NCBI GenBank assembly: GCA_031472005.1
Contig: PZJY01000003.1
Coordinates: forward strand, 186,001 to 250,000
Origin: Tetracladium setigerum
Taxonomy: Eukaryota; Ascomycota; Leotiomycetes; Helotiales
DNA length: 64,000 bases
Direction of reading: 5' to 3'
The notes under the pieces: model-generated
The model's input: the letters and a program-made list of their open reading frames with translations, nothing else
Database searches by the model: none
Told to the model about the DNA's origin: nothing
Part shown: in pieces, positions 1 to 12,638 of the stretch
How the letters are laid out: every line of letters starts with the position of its first letter
Numbering within the stretch: position 1 is the stretch's first letter
Translations under genes and position numbers: made by a program

Positions 1-1
1 T

Positions 2-964
2 CTTGCTTCGAGGGATGTAGTCTCGCGATCTATGAACCTCGAGATTAAAGAAGGGAGAGGTTGCGGAACGGACAAAGATCATATTTTCCTTCAACTCTCA
101 CATCTTCCTGCAGAAATCATTCATGAACGACTTCCTGGTATTGCGGAAACAGCTAGTATATTCGCTGGCATCGACATCACACGAGAACCTATCCCGGTGC
201 TCCCAACAGTGCATTACTGCATGGGCGGTATACCAACGAATTACAAAGGTCAAGTGATTTCGGTTGCCAAAGACGGCAGTGAAGAGATCGTGGAAGGATT
301 GTACGCAGCAGGGGAATCGGCCTGTGTTTCTGTGCACGGTGCGAACAGACTAGGCGCCAACTCCCTCCTAGATATCGTTGTTTTCGGAAGAGCGTGTGCC
401 TTGCACATCGCAGAGAACAATTCAAAGGGAGCTGCTCACCTTCAAGTTCCCGCGGATATCGGTGCTCAAACTTTGTTGGAGACGAAGGAGATATTGCACG
501 CAGAAGGCGACACATCATCTTCTAAACTCCGCTTGGACATGCAAAAAGCAATGCAATCACACATCTCCGTCTTCCGCACACAAGATTCCTTGCAAACAGG
601 AAATGACCTCATTTCAGCAGTCTCGAAGGATTTCAAAGAACGACTTAAGGTCACGGATAAATCGTTGATATGGAATAGCGATCTAATTGAGACGTTGGAG
701 ACGCGGAATCTGCTTACTTGTGCGGCGCAGACGGCAAAGAGCGCGTTGGAGAGAAGGGAGAGTAGAGGGAGTCATGCGAGAGAGGATTTTGTGGAGAGGA
801 ATGATGAGGAATGGTTGAAGCATACGTTGAGTTGGCAGGGTGGTGGTGGTGGTGCTAGTGACAGAGAGGGTGATGGGGTGAGGTTGGGGTATAGAGAAGT
901 AGTGATGACTACGCTTGATGAGGAGGAGTGTAAAAGTGTACCTCCGAGGAAAAGATCTTACTGA
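2..964 (+). CDS. SDH1: Succinate dehydrogenase flavoprotein subunit (complex II), 3' part, divergent copy
   Basis: The reading frame is open from the window edge ([11 protein letters not shown]), so the 5' part, with the FAD-binding fold and the flavinylated His, lies outside. What remains is the C-terminal half of the mitochondrial subunit that oxidises succinate to fumarate and passes electrons to the iron-sulphur subunit. Seen: the capping and substrate region [16 protein letters not shown] (substrate Arg and His present), the FAD-contacting [20 protein letters not shown], and a conserved C-terminus ending in VPPRKRSY. The family normally has VHYNMGG; here it is VHYCMGG. A Gly run and a charged stretch replace the usual short linker just before the LGYR block. 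Both suggest a divergent paralogue rather than the main SDH1. Family identity is certain; paralogue status is inferred. Confidence 0.93.
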   Translation, partial: LASRDVVSRSMNLEIKEGRGCGTDKDHIFLQLSHLPAEIIHERLPGIAETASIFAGIDITREPIPVLPTVHYCMGGIPTNYKGQVISVAKDGSEEIVEGLYAAGESACVSVHGANRLGANSLLDIVVFGRACALHIAENNSKGAAHLQVPADIGAQTLLETKEILHAEGDTSSSKLRLDMQKAMQSHISVFRTQDSLQTGNDLISAVSKDFKERLKVTDKSLIWNSDLIETLETRNLLTCAAQTAKSALERRESRGSHAREDFVERNDEEWLKHTLSWQGGGGGASDREGDGVRLGYREVVMTTLDEEECKSVPPRKRSY

Positions 965-3900
965 CTGAGCTGAAAGTAGTCGCCGAAGTGGTGTTTGTTG
1001 TGAAGTAGATTGTACACTTGTCTTTCAAATAAAGAAATAACGACAAAAGACAATAAAGCATAAGATTACTAGAACTTCAAAGACAAAACGAGAAAACAAC
1101 TTAAACTTGCTCAACTTCGCATTCTTCAGCTGTGGACGTTCCATAACAAGATTTATATCACTCCTACCTAGCCTCATTGATTTGGATGTAATCTCTGTCC
1201 CATTACCCTCACAACTCATCAGATGAAAACAGAACAAGGATCCATGCCAAACTGAACAACGTCCCTCGCGTGCTTTTCCTAGCTTAAAAGCCCAAAGGGA
1301 CTGGTGAAAGTCAAAATCAACGCCAACTTCGAGAATCGCAACACCATTGCTCTACTCGCACTAGCAGTGATAACAGTGGGCTCCTCTTTAACTTCTGAAT
1401 TCCAAATACTCACAAAAGCACTAGCTCAATCACATCTCCCTTCTAGAAGCCCATCGAACCCATCAAAAGAAATTACAGTAATTTTCCTCGCTCTCTGACG
1501 GTTGTCTTTCCCGCAATAAGCAATTAACATACCTAGTTCAGTCATTAGCCACGATCAGGACCTCGACCTCAAAACAAAACAAAATAGCCGAGCTTACCTA
1601 CCTTCCCCCATGTGTTCCCCTATCTTCCTAGGTACCCATGTGGCAAGAAAAAAACGATCTAGCCCCTTACAATTGCATACAGTACGCCTACCTTACCTAG
1701 CCCTGCTTTCAACTCCGAGATCATGCATAGAGCAGCAAAAGCATGAAGCATGCCAAAAAACACACTTGCCACTTGGCAATGATTCCTACAGAAAGTTTGT
1801 CGGTAACCAATCATGATTGTAAATGTAACAGTTAATAAACACTCGTTAAGCGAAAGAGATGATGATAGCGGAGAAATTGTCGGATGGGTCATGGATGATG
1901 TGATGTGGGGATTTTTAATTAATCTTCTTCAGCTGTGTTGGGATGTGTCTCGCCACCACACCACACCCCACTGTGTGGGGAAGGAACCTGTAAAACGAGG
2001 GCGACGGCTGAATAATGTGGATGAGGAAGCGAGGGCATCATGGGATGATGGTTGTAGATTGGTGAGTTCATTAGTGCATTGTATGTTTTGAGCTGTCTTG
2101 CGACTTCCGATGGAAAATGAGGATATTTTTCCAGTTTGTTCTCTCGTGGAGAACTGTGGCCAAGTTCTGCTTTGGTGAAGACTCGGATTGGTTGTCTTGG
2201 CATCGAGTTTGACGAGTTGAATCTTTTGGTCAAGTTGAGTTGATTGAGAATACACATACTTGAAGACTTGCGTTAATTTAAGTTTCTTGTTCCTTCTTTC
2301 GACTGTGAATTGAAGGCACAACTCTTTTTTTTTTTTTTCCAACGAGAAGTATTGTGAACTCCATCGATGAGATGAATTCTTTGACCCGTCATGAGGTGAA
2401 CGAAGTCATTGCTGACCTCACTGCACAACTCTAGTTGTGATGGCAAATGACAGAAGTTCAAGCGCTTCAATCGCTGTAAGAGTACTTGAAGACGACCATG
2501 CAAGAATATATGACATGAAAAGACTATTGTCGTACTATGACACCACTCTATCCATCGTAATGACGGAGGCTCACGCGCCTGCATCATGGAGATAGTTCTG
2601 ACTCAAAGACTTCAACACATAAAAAAGGGGATCGCGGATAGCGCATAGCTCAACTTGTTCAACGAGACCTAGACTCCAAGATCTCGAAATTAGATCAAGG
2701 GTGGAGTTTTCGGAAGTGGGAACATTCTTAAGATTCCTATGAACTGTAATCTCAAGTTTTGTAGATGAGTAGTTCATGCCAAGCCCCACGATCAGCCTCA
2801 TCTTTGATAGAGCGTGCCACCAGAATGAAGGGGACCCGCCGAACAAGAAGTTAAGGGTCTCGAAGGGTTTCAATCCGGGTGGCATATGCACGGCGGGAGG
2901 GGCGGGACGATCGTATAGATAGAATGGTATGTTTCCATTCCGTAGGGCTGACCATAATAATGATACACAGTTGAAGGCTCAAGTTATTACAAATGACGCA
3001 GATGTAGAAGAACCATCATGAAGAAGGGCTTGTGTAACTTGTGTACAGAGTAATCGATTGCAATGGCCCGTTAAAATTGCAATTGTTACTGTATACCGTC
3101 TGACGGCCGAGGAGCAAAACTGCGAAACTCTGTTCTGCTTCTTTTCAGGAGAGAAATATAATGACCGTTTGTAGCGCTTCCATGAGATGCCTGCGCCGAA
3201 ATAGAGTGGCCATCCAATTCAAACCACGGCTCTGTGTTGAATCAAAAAGAAGAAGACGGTGTAGACTGACTTGCAGCTAGGTGATAATATCATGACTTCA
3301 GAAGCTCAACGGCAAGGAAGAAACGTGTTGGGTTCCAGTTTTGCTTCTTTGTCAATGAACATTCCGGAAGCAAAGTTGAGGAGAAGGCTGGGAATTCCAA
3401 GGAGGATTACTGATCGCCAAGACCGTTTGACTCTATTGAACAGTGAGTAACACGCGATCATGAGTGAGTAACACGCGATCATGAGCGGCTTGTTGAGAAA
3501 AAAGAATGATATCGCATAAAAAACTTGTCCGTAATTGACAGGTCATCAATCCCACGATCCGAAGTCGCGGCTACCTCTCCAAGATCTGCCACATCTTAAC
3601 TAAAGGATCGACAATGCATGGCCGTCTAGCGTTGAGCAAGACATACCAAGTACCGTAATAACTGGCTGAAACATGTAGCGCAAACCAGCACTAAACTAAG
3701 AAGTGATCCGACTGGTCGATTTCGTGTAATACCTCAGCTACAGGTGAGGATTCGGTCTTTCTCTCGCTTGGATGGGCGTTATCTACGGAGTAGTTCTCGA
3801 GGGAATGCAATAATTGACTATAATGAAGGTTCGTGGTAAGAAGATGATGATATCTTGAGAAGTACAACATGTTACTTTGGATTGTTCCGTGAAATGAGAT

Positions 3901-5567
3901 TGTCATGACAGCTACCAAGTATCCGGAATCATACACAAGCCATGATGATCCACACCCAAACTGCCTGGTGCCAACAGGAAGGCTTCCAAACAGATGGTAT
4001 AACGCTGCCTCGGGCGGTTGTCGGCCATTTCCCGGTACGAGTTGCTTCGGGACTTGGAAGTACAAAGTGTCGTTTCCGGGTCGATGGGTCGATGTCCAAG
4101 ATCTAAATGGTGGACAATCTGTGTACGACAGATGGTTGCATCGTGCCGTGCGCTTACAAGATGGATCTTGAGCGTGAGGTGGATTGGCGACAGGTCTGAT
4201 TCGGAAGTTCGTGGTTTCTTCGCGGTTTCTTCTAGAATAAGCAGAAAAAACAATATATCAATAACGTGTGAACTAAGTGCAGGCGATCTGGGCCCTGCAT
4301 TGATCAGGGGGTGCCAGGAAGAGGGATCCCGTTCTCTAATCTCGGGCAAGCAAGTCGGCCTGCCCTGAAGTTGAAGTTCTGGGAACCAAAAACAACATTC
4401 TGCCCTTTAAGATTAGGAAATGATTGTCATGAGGTCCGGACTCGCCTAGTGTTGTGTAACGAGAGGTACATCAATAGCAATGCGCTACCGCAACTAGGAG
4501 TTACAAAGGTCACGACCACTTCGAGGACTGACTTTAGTAGTGACCTCCAATATCTCGCATTCCAATGTCAGGAATCTAATTTAGATGATAGATGACAAGC
4601 TAGACTGTCGTCATTGTCGTCGTCGTCGATCGCTGTTCAAGCGCTCTTCCCACACCTTTATTCCACCGACCTCAGCTCCAATGGTGACCATCTGCACTCT
4701 CGTCTAGTCTCAGCTTTGTTGTTCTCTCCATTGGCAGCAGTTGTCTAGCTCCGATTGGGTCTGATCGGAGAATTTATCTGCTTTTCCTAACCCCAAGGAG
4801 ATGGATGGGCACAGGGGGCAATGGCGCACCGGTCGCTGAGAGATCTTTTCACACGCCGCCTCCTGTCAGATGTGTTTGGAAAGAAAAGAACCCCTCCATG
4901 CGGCAAGTCCCAGCACAGCTGACGAGCGAACTGGCTGGTTGAGTAGTCCCTCTCAGCCTCCAATTCCAACCTTTCTATTCCAGCATTGCGTTATTCGTTT
5001 TGCCTTCCCTCGAACCTATTTCCCCCTGCTCGCACGCACTTTCCGCGTTTCCCCCTCGGTTTGTCCTTATTGAGACAGAAGGGTAGACCTTGTCTTTCAT
5101 CCGATCCACTCAGGCAGCATGATGCACTTGTTGTGCTTGCTTCGGCATACTTTGCTGCTGCTTTGCTCCACGCCCATAGACCAGTATAAAGAGACTAACC
5201 CGCCACGATCGATCGAATGCATAAAATAGATCAGGAGAGAGTCCGAGCATCACCAGTATCATCAATTAATTACCTACCTTGCGACCCAGAACCCGAGAAC
5301 TTCATCGTCGTCGTTTGTTGGTAGATCCGGCGCGCCACGTCCCCACAGACGGACTTCCTACACACCCAAGAACAACACCAAGACCAAGACCAATATAGCT
5401 CGTGAAGCTTGCGAAGCTTGCAACGGTGTCGTGTGGTGTACTCAAAAACTTTCGAATCCTCGAGATCAGATCTGCGAAGCTCCCACTTACCCAATTCTGT
5501 ATGTGTCCGGCCCATTTCAACGGCAATGGCCTCATGTTAACAACACCAGACAACCAGACCTCGTACC
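965..5567. other. Long intergenic region, no supported gene
   Basis: About 4.6 kb without a coding region I can support. The open frames here are short, lack recognisable domains and do not join through plausible introns. It contains one short tandem duplication (3443-3484) and a CGTCGT-rich stretch near 4610-4630. The last few hundred bases are presumably the promoter and 5' UTR of the gene that starts at 5568. Confidence 0.6.
3443..3484. repeat. Two perfect tandem copies of a 21-bp unit
   Basis: The unit beginning GTGAGTAACACGCGATCATG occurs at 3443-3463 and again at 3464-3484 without change. It is a recent local duplication in non-coding DNA with no visible function. Confidence 0.9.
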
Positions 5568-6239
5568 ATGGCCTTTAACACCCAAGCCGGGCCCTCTTCT
5601 CAGGCCTTCCAATCCCCCTACTTCTCCCAGTACCGCGCCGACCCTCGTCCAGCTCCTGTCCAATTCGACATTATCGACTGGTATCCTCAGTTCCAGAGTT
5701 GCCATAAGTACTTCTTGGATGTTGCGCAACACAACAGCGCCGTCCAGGCTCTTGCAGCTTTTATGAACATCCAACTTCCATACCAGAAACAGCCCAATCC
5801 TGTAGTCTCCTCTGCAGCAGCTCCCTCACCTCGCGGCGGACCTGAAGTTGGCGGGCCTCACCTACGGCAACCCAATGTCTTCTCTGCACAGCTCAACACT
5901 GCACATGCGCAAGCCATCTCCCTGATACCATATATCCGCCGACTTGTAGCCACGGGGCACGATACGCCAGGCGTTTTGCATGGGTTCTTTGGCGATGAGT
6001 GGGTGGGGGGGATTCAATCACTCCACGAGATCGAGAGGAGGAATTATCTGTTCGCGGCGAAGAGCGCAAGCTGGTTGAAAGTGAAGCAGGCGTACGATAT
6101 GTCGCAGGACGAGACAGTGCCATTCTTGAGCCCGCTGAAGGATGCGACGGAGAAGGAAATCCAGCAGGCGGACAATACATGGAGCGAGTGGTTGATGTTT
6201 CAGGATTGGGCAATTGGGCCACGTCGTCCCTCGTTCTAG
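5568..6239 (+). CDS. Conserved ascomycete protein of unknown function
   Basis: Single-exon gene of 223 residues starting ATGGCC in good context. I know of a filamentous-ascomycete family with the same landmarks: an N-terminal FDIIDWYPQFQSCHKYF block, a middle LIPYIRRLVATG helix, then VLHGFFGDEW and ERRNYLFAAKSASWLKVK, ending WSEWLMFQDWAIGPRRP. Some database entries name this family an apoptosis inhibitor; I know of no experimental basis for that and do not adopt it. There is no signal peptide, membrane segment or catalytic motif. Length and collinearity suggest an intact gene. The middle (about residues 75-105) is Pro/Gly-rich and probably disordered. Confidence 0.75.
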   Translation: MAFNTQAGPSSQAFQSPYFSQYRADPRPAPVQFDIIDWYPQFQSCHKYFLDVAQHNSAVQALAAFMNIQLPYQKQPNPVVSSAAAPSPRGGPEVGGPHLRQPNVFSAQLNTAHAQAISLIPYIRRLVATGHDTPGVLHGFFGDEWVGGIQSLHEIERRNYLFAAKSASWLKVKQAYDMSQDETVPFLSPLKDATEKEIQQADNTWSEWLMFQDWAIGPRRPSF

Positions 6240-6975
6240 TTTCGAAATCTGTTATGCCCATCCGCCCTTTTGATCCAATTTTAGACTCTTTGTCTTGCTA
6301 GAATAATCGAGCAAGATGTCGACGCAGAGATTGGATGATAGGGCCCCAGAGCTCCAGATGCGATATATCGCCGTGTGAGAAGAGGAGCCCACGAATAATT
6401 GAATTGATGAACGATACCTAGGCACCGGATGCCGTTGTGATTGACGAAAGGAAAATAGGGAACTTAGGATGGTGGTCGTCCCTTTTGTTGTTTGTTCTTT
6501 TATATTTTTCTTTACTGTGGGAGTACAGTGAGTGTCACCTTTTAGCAGCATTAATTGCCATACTATGCCTGGGAATGAGCCGGTGGAGGACGTGTGCGTT
6601 TGTGCAAGCAGATAGATGAATTAGCATGCTTTTAAGAGCATCATAACTCAATATCTACTAATGATAACCTCAACATTACCGTTAAAGATAAAACAATGCA
6701 TAGTTCCTAAGTTGAATTCTCTTTTTGCCATACAATTAATTGGGTTGACGGACTGGTTCGCGACCCTGGTTGCACTAAAATGTCCAGGCGGGATGGTCCC
6801 CTCAGGAGGGCTTGGTTCAAGCAGCATCGCGTCAATAACAAAAAGCCTCTCGACTTGACTTTATTCCCATTCTCTCAACGTCAAATGCAGGCACTGCTTC
6901 AATCCACCCTCCTATCTGTCTCTAAACCATGCCCTCTTATTCATTCTTCCCTCGACTCCCTTAACATCATCCATC
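6240..6975. other. Intergenic: 3' UTR and MED5 promoter
   Basis: No gene seen. It separates two genes on the same strand, so it should hold the terminator of the first and the promoter of MED5. Confidence 0.6.
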
Positions 6976-9900
6976 ATGTCTGCTATTGAGACCTGGCAGA
7001 AGCTCTTCCTCCACAGCCTTGCGACGCGCCTGGAACCCGAAGCCTTGTCTTCCTACCTCGACATTATCAGCTTAAGCTTGCCCTTGCCCCCCTCTCAGAT
7101 CAGCGAAATCTTTTTGCGACCAACCGATTATAATGTCGCCTGCTTGGACATAAGGGTCCCGAGATATATCCAGGTGCTGCTGGGAAAAGAGCTGGTGACA
7201 GTACCGAGCGTCCTGAGGGCATTACGCAAATACTCAAGCTATGGGGGCTACCGTGGCCAGCCTGCAAATGGGGGCATTGCGGATGCAATGGAAGGGTTAG
7301 AATCCGAGAAGAAGGAATTGGGAGGAGATTACCAGCGATGGACGATGTCTTATGCTTTCGAAGAAATCCTGTTCTACCGACTGGCGAAACACCTTACCTC
7401 AGGACATGCCTTACGGACCCAAGATTCCGTGGAACTTATTCTTATTTCAATTGAATGGATGGAGGTTGTTACCAATGCTCAGCAAGCTGCCCATAATCTG
7501 CTGGGGCTGGTGGTTCCGCAAGCAGAGGAAATGAATGCCCAGTCCATGGCTCTAGCTACGTTGATGGTGGCAGTGGTTGAGAATCAACATGTTGTGCAAG
7601 CATTGGGCAAGGGAAGAGCGCCAAAAGGAACAGCAAAGGAGCTTTCAAAGGTGCTGGCCGGTTTTGTTCCTCTCTTCATGCAGAGTAGCCCTCAAAATGC
7701 TGCGAGGTTGGAAGCGTTCCGGACCCAGACTCTTGTGGCCATAGAGCCTGCGGAGAAGAAGGAGAAGGAAGCCGTGGCGGGTAGAGAAATTGATGATATC
7801 CTGGACGAGGGAATGGGCCTAGGAATTGAGAGTATAGTGGTACAAGATCTGCCACAATTGAACTCGAGAGCAGGGCTGTACATCTACATAAATTCATTGG
7901 TATGGCGGAGATCCTTTCATGGTGGCATACGACTAGATGCTAACTGCCAGGAAGCTTGTCGCTCGTCCATTAGTAGATGACGATGTAATTTTCGCATATC
8001 TCAACAATAGATATCAGGTGAGAATAGTCTCAAGACTTTTTGCCATTCAACTAACACCCGCAGGGAGATATACAATCCACCATTATAGACCTTATCCATG
8101 CCACGTTCAATGTATTGGCCAACGCTACCTTTCGCAACGAAAAGCAGCAAGCAGTTACTATTCTCAGATCTTTTCTTATCAACAAAGTGCCTCTTCTATT
8201 GGCAACACTTTCGACGTCACTGTTTCCGCCGCTTACTGCAGAGTATTGTATCACAGAAGCTCTCAACCAAGTTGACATTAACGCCTTCCCAAATCTATCC
8301 AGCATGTTTGACGAGTCAAGCACAAACAACCTATTTTCAGACTCTGTTAGGCAAGACTTTTGCTTTGCATGTTGTTTGCACGGCATGATAGCCGAAACGA
8401 GTCTCGAGACACTCCTGGGCGACGTACCAATGCAAAGTCTTCCTACCGGTGGAAGATACATCAAAGAAGACCTAGTGCAGCAAATCCTGTTGGATCCCCA
8501 AAAGGCTGAAGGGTTGATCGATGAGTTGGAGCACATGGATGGAAATGTTGGTGCTGTGAGCCAGGCAATTACAGAGGTTCGTTTTATGCCTCCCTTGCCC
8601 CATTCTGTGCTAACGAGAATAGGCAATCGGTCGACTATGCTCTAGCAAGGAGACAATGTCTCTCAAGACTCTTTCTCTGTTTCTTGTGAAGAAGCTTTCC
8701 TCATTGGATGTGATGCTACTATTCGATAAACCAATCACCATCCTCCAGCCTATCTGCGACCTCTTAGACAATTGGCATTACGACGAGGACCAAGGCGAAT
8801 ACCAGCCCGTGTATGAAGAATTTGGCTGTATTTTACTTCTTGTTCTATTATTTACACATCGTTACGACTTGACCACCGTCGAGCTAGGCATTCGTACTCC
8901 CGACTCGTTTGTTGCCAAGCTTTTGAATCGTGGTCATCTGAGTCGGGTGTTTGATGAGCTTACAACGCAAGAACAAAATCATCTGGACGGATGGATTCGA
9001 GGTCTCTTTGACGCTGAGAGTGGTGGGTTGGGAGACGAGCTGATGTCTTCGTGCCCTCCACAAGACTTTTACCTTCTTGTTCCGACCTTATTTCATCATA
9101 TTGTGCTAGCATGCAGCACCAAAAACCTCTCGGATGATTCTCTGAAAGGAGGTCTTGAATATCTTGTTGATACTTTCTTACTCACATCTCTTGTGCCAGG
9201 TATAACCTGGTTAGCATCTCATCTGTGGGAATCGAGAGGACCCTCCGACGCCAACGCTGTACTCCAAATTCTGTCAGCATTGATCACCAATCCAACTTCA
9301 ATGTCAAATAATACAGACGCCTCGGCAATGCTTAATGCAATTCTCAGCATCATCGCCAAAAATATGGAACACAGTCTTCGCTGGCTGCAGCGTGCAGAAC
9401 CAACCCGTCAAGATGTAGAACCTCTCTCAAAAACCCTTCGCGCAAACCTCGGCTGGGAACGTCGCGGAGCGTCTGATCACGTCGAACTTGAATCCTGGAC
9501 CGGTGCTTCCAACGGAGGCCTCACTGCAGAAGTCAAAAAGACAGTCCATAACCTTACCCAATGGGCTCTCCGTCTTGAAAATAACAACCCGGCAAACTAC
9601 ACACATCGACTGATCCTGGTTGCTATCAATATGCTTGGCGCAAAACGCCTTTTGAAAGCTATCCTGGAGGAACTGAAAGCCCAGACCGAAGCTGGCAATG
9701 GAAGTGTCGCACTTGATATCGTCACGGCATTGATCTGTGCTCCGGATTCGGGAAGCTGGGAAACAAGTGATCATATCCTGAACCCCGTTCCAGCCCGTCA
9801 ATCCAGACTCACCCTCCGCGAAGCTTTAAAGACTGAAGTCGATAATGCCCCAAAATTACACAAATCCACTGAGGAAGGCGCTTCCTTCCAAGCTGAGATG

Positions 9901-10154
9901 CTCATCCGTTTATACAGAAAGGTAGAAGCACAGCTGCACATGCCGCAACCACAAAATGGTCTCACGCAAGACATAGAGGAAGCCATCATTGCTGCTGGGA
10001 AGTTGGAGTTGGACTGGGAGGGGATGGTTCAGATATGGTGGGGATGGACGGGTTGGTGGTTGTTGGTGACGATGATGATTTGATAAGTGGGCTTATGGGA
10101 GGTGCGGATGATTTGTTTGGAGGTGATGGGATGGGCGATGGGATGGGATTCTAG
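6976..10154 (+). CDS. MED5: Mediator complex subunit 5 (tail module)
   Basis: Four exons: 6976-7899, 7955-8017, 8064-8576, 8623 to the stop. Introns are 55, 46 and 46 nt. The first uses the AAG acceptor at 7952-7954 rather than the CAG six bases after the branch site, because only that restores INSL-LVARPLVDDD. The protein (about 1,010 residues) matches fungal Med5/Nut1: IFLRP near residue 45, VPSVLRALRKYSSYGG, LNSRAGLYIYINSL, VRQDFCFACCLHG, and LDVMLLFDKP followed by DQGEYQPVYEEFG. Med5 is part of the Mediator tail that links activators to RNA polymerase II. As written, the frame ends at 10083 with an odd Trp-rich tail. One base added to the GGG at 9997-9999 instead gives an acidic Gly/Asp/Met-rich C-terminus ending at 10154, the kind expected for this family. 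I treat 10083 as a frameshift artefact. Confidence 0.9.
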
Positions 10155-10586
10155 TTTGCTATATATATCCAGTCCTTCTATTTCAGAAAATACTCAACAC
10201 GTTCTTTGAAAGTATTGCGATTTTTCGGTTTTCAAGTTATCTCTACTAGGTGAAAACAACATTCAATCTTATATCACTATGATCTATGATCAACCACGCC
10301 TTCACTTCCAACTGTCCACCAGACCCTTCTTTAACTCTAGTCCCCATGCCTCGAATTTTACTTGGTCTCAATTATCTCTCCGCAAATATACCTCAACAGC
10401 CTCCTCATCCAATCTGCGACGATTCCTCTCTCCGCTCCGTTGTCTGAAATATCTCAAATCTTATTTAAGGGAGATGAATCCATATACCGACCGAAGCACT
10501 GTCTTCAATACTTCCTTCAATGATTTGTCCCCCCCCCCCTTAAATAACATATGAAAGCAAATGTAGCGCAGTATTTACGTAGAATC
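10155..10586. other. Intergenic between convergent genes
   Basis: Shared 3' region of MED5 (plus) and the esterase gene (minus). It includes an open frame at 10279-10554 and a run of C at about 10531-10540, neither of which I can link to a gene. Confidence 0.55.
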
Positions 10587-11726
10587 TCAATTATATACCT
10601 CTCTGAACAACCACTCAGCAATATCCTTCCTCATCTGAAGGCCTCTCGCATTCCTCCTTCTGAGATCCTCTCCAAAGCCTGGCATACCATCAAAACCTAG
10701 GTACGCAAGGCGTTAGCAAAATCTCAACAGCATCCACAAAGTAAGAAAGAATGAGAGAACTCACCATGATCCTCCCCAAAACCAATTCCCACCTCACACC
10801 ATCCCTTTCCCACACGTTCCCTTCCCCTTCCCTACCATCGCCACGACCCACCTCTCACTCTCATCACACAACGAATCCAACTCACACGCCAGCACAAAAA
10901 TCTTCCTCGGCAACGTCCTCCTCTCTGCTACCACAACACTCACCCTCGGATCCCTCAAATCCGTCCCAGGATTCAAATAACACTTTGCTAAAAGCTCCAA
11001 CCCATGCACAGGCGCAGCTTTATTCCCACCCATTCCACCCACTCTCACCCCCGCCTCCCTCCTCAACTCATCAGCCGTAAAATCCAACATCCCATACAAC
11101 GACAGCACACCCTTCACACGACCTCGTATTCTCTCATCCTGACATACTGCCAGGGCTAGATTCGCTCCTGCGCTCGCTCCACCGATCACAACCTTCTCAC
11201 GATCGATAGGGAGAGAATCATCCGCCAACACGTCTAGAACTGATTCCGTGAGGGCGTTGAGACCGAGTGGGAATTTGTGCGTGAGTGATTTGTAGTAGTC
11301 GAGACTTATGACTACGATGTTGTGGTTGAGTGCGAAATAGGAGTTGTGTCGGTCGTCGAGGATGGGTGCGAGGAGAGCGAATCCTCCGCCGTGGATGTTG
11401 ATGTAGAGGGGATATTTTTGGGGCGGAGGAGGCTCGTCCTGGGATTGAGATTGGGCATTGGGGAGAGGTGGAGGAGGGATAAAGAAGCGGTGCTTAAGTG
11501 TTGGGTGGGAGGGATAGGATTTTATGAACGTGGGGTAGGTGGCGGGATCTCTTAGGTTGAGAATGTCAAATATGTAGTAGAAGCTTTTGAAGAGGAAGTT
11601 GACGATGTTGAAGGAGATAGTGTAGCGTAGGCGTGTGGCCCAGTGATGTTTAGGGCTGAGAAGGGGAGGAAGCGTATCGGCTGAAGAGGTGGATTTGGTG
11701 CCCTTGATTGAAGTTGAGGTCGACAT
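10587..11726 (-). CDS. Alpha/beta hydrolase, hormone-sensitive-lipase-like esterase (frame broken near the C-terminus)
   Basis: Exons 11726-10765 and 10696-10587, with a 68-nt intron (branch TGCTAAC). The protein has an N-terminal hydrophobic helix around residues 35-55, the oxyanion motif NIHGGGFAL, the nucleophile elbow GGASAGANLAL and an acidic residue in CELDSLCDE. The catalytic His should be in HGFD, encoded across the splice site (EDHGFDGMPGF). As written the frame stops at 10794. The family-like block WERDGVRWELVLG lies in a second frame and EDHGFD in a third. One G restored in each of two G runs (near 10826 and 10774) would reconnect all three and give about 357 residues. A 64-nt GT-AG segment would also bridge the gap, but it has no branch site and would remove the WERDGVRWE block. 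Substrate unknown. Confidence 0.8.
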
Positions 11727-12638
11727 CGTGTCTCTCAGGTAATCTTACCATATGATATTGTAGATTTGGAAAGCAAGATGCAGAGTGGAAATAAACAGTC
11801 TATGTCAATTCACCTGCGAAATCCTGCGCGAATGAGATGTCAAGAGAAGTGGGCATAAGCTAGTTTTTATAGTAGAGTAGAGAATAGTTTAATTCAAAAA
11901 AAATACCCAGATCGTAAAAAGGTACCAATTGCACAAAGCGTTCAATCTTACATTATGTATGTGTACCTACCCACCTAATTGGGTTTGTTTGTAAAATGGC
12001 CAGTAAGAACCTCAGCTTGAGATGGTGGACCAAGCCCTCGTTCAACCTGCCAATCCCATGTCAGATATCGTGAACCAACCTACCTAGTGAACATACCTTT
12101 CCGGGTGAAGTATTCGATTGGGTATGAGCTGTATATGTAGAAATATGAATATGCCTTCAAAATATACACAGCCCACAGCGACATCATCGAGTTGGACACT
12201 GAAGTAAATGGAAGCAGACAAGAGAACCTCACAAATGGACATCAACATTTTGAATGGTCTTTTTGTATTTTTTTTCTGAAGTGCTCGCGGGCCAGGAGGA
12301 AATCTGCCAGCCAACTAAGGTATCCCGCATCTAACGCCCGCTAATTTTCAAGAAAAGACAAAGCCCAAGAGGCCGCCATTGAAGGCTTGCCATCATTATA
12401 CATTCGTGGAGAACAGTCATGTTCTCCGTGAAACCAAAGCCAATGGCTCGGTACAAAAGGTGCAGAACCCATATTATCGCTATGATCAATCGCCCTGAAT
12501 AGGCTTCTACTGATCTTGTCGACAATGATTGTCGGCAATTGCTGACGGTGCTGTGTGGAAGAGATGCTGGCATGCACCACGATACCGTACCATCTCAAAC
12601 CACTGTAGAGTACACGTAACAGACGATTCATCATCTTG
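11727..12638. other. Intergenic, no supported gene
   Basis: Promoter of the esterase (leftward) and 3' flank of MED19. The short frames here have no recognisable content. Confidence 0.6.

Noticed and set aside
3691..4171. Open frames on both strands with some Cys and Trp residues
   Set aside because: Neither strand gives a recognisable domain, and the overlap suggests random open sequence.
10002..10032. A 31-nt GT-AG stretch that could be an intron at the MED5 3' end
   Set aside because: Too short for a spliceosomal intron in this setting; a single missing G gives the same acidic C-terminus.
10774..10837. A 64-nt GT-AG segment that would restore the esterase frame as an extra intron
   Set aside because: It is purine-rich, has no branch site, and would remove the family-like WERDGVRWE block. 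Two lost G bases explain the data better, though this is not proven.
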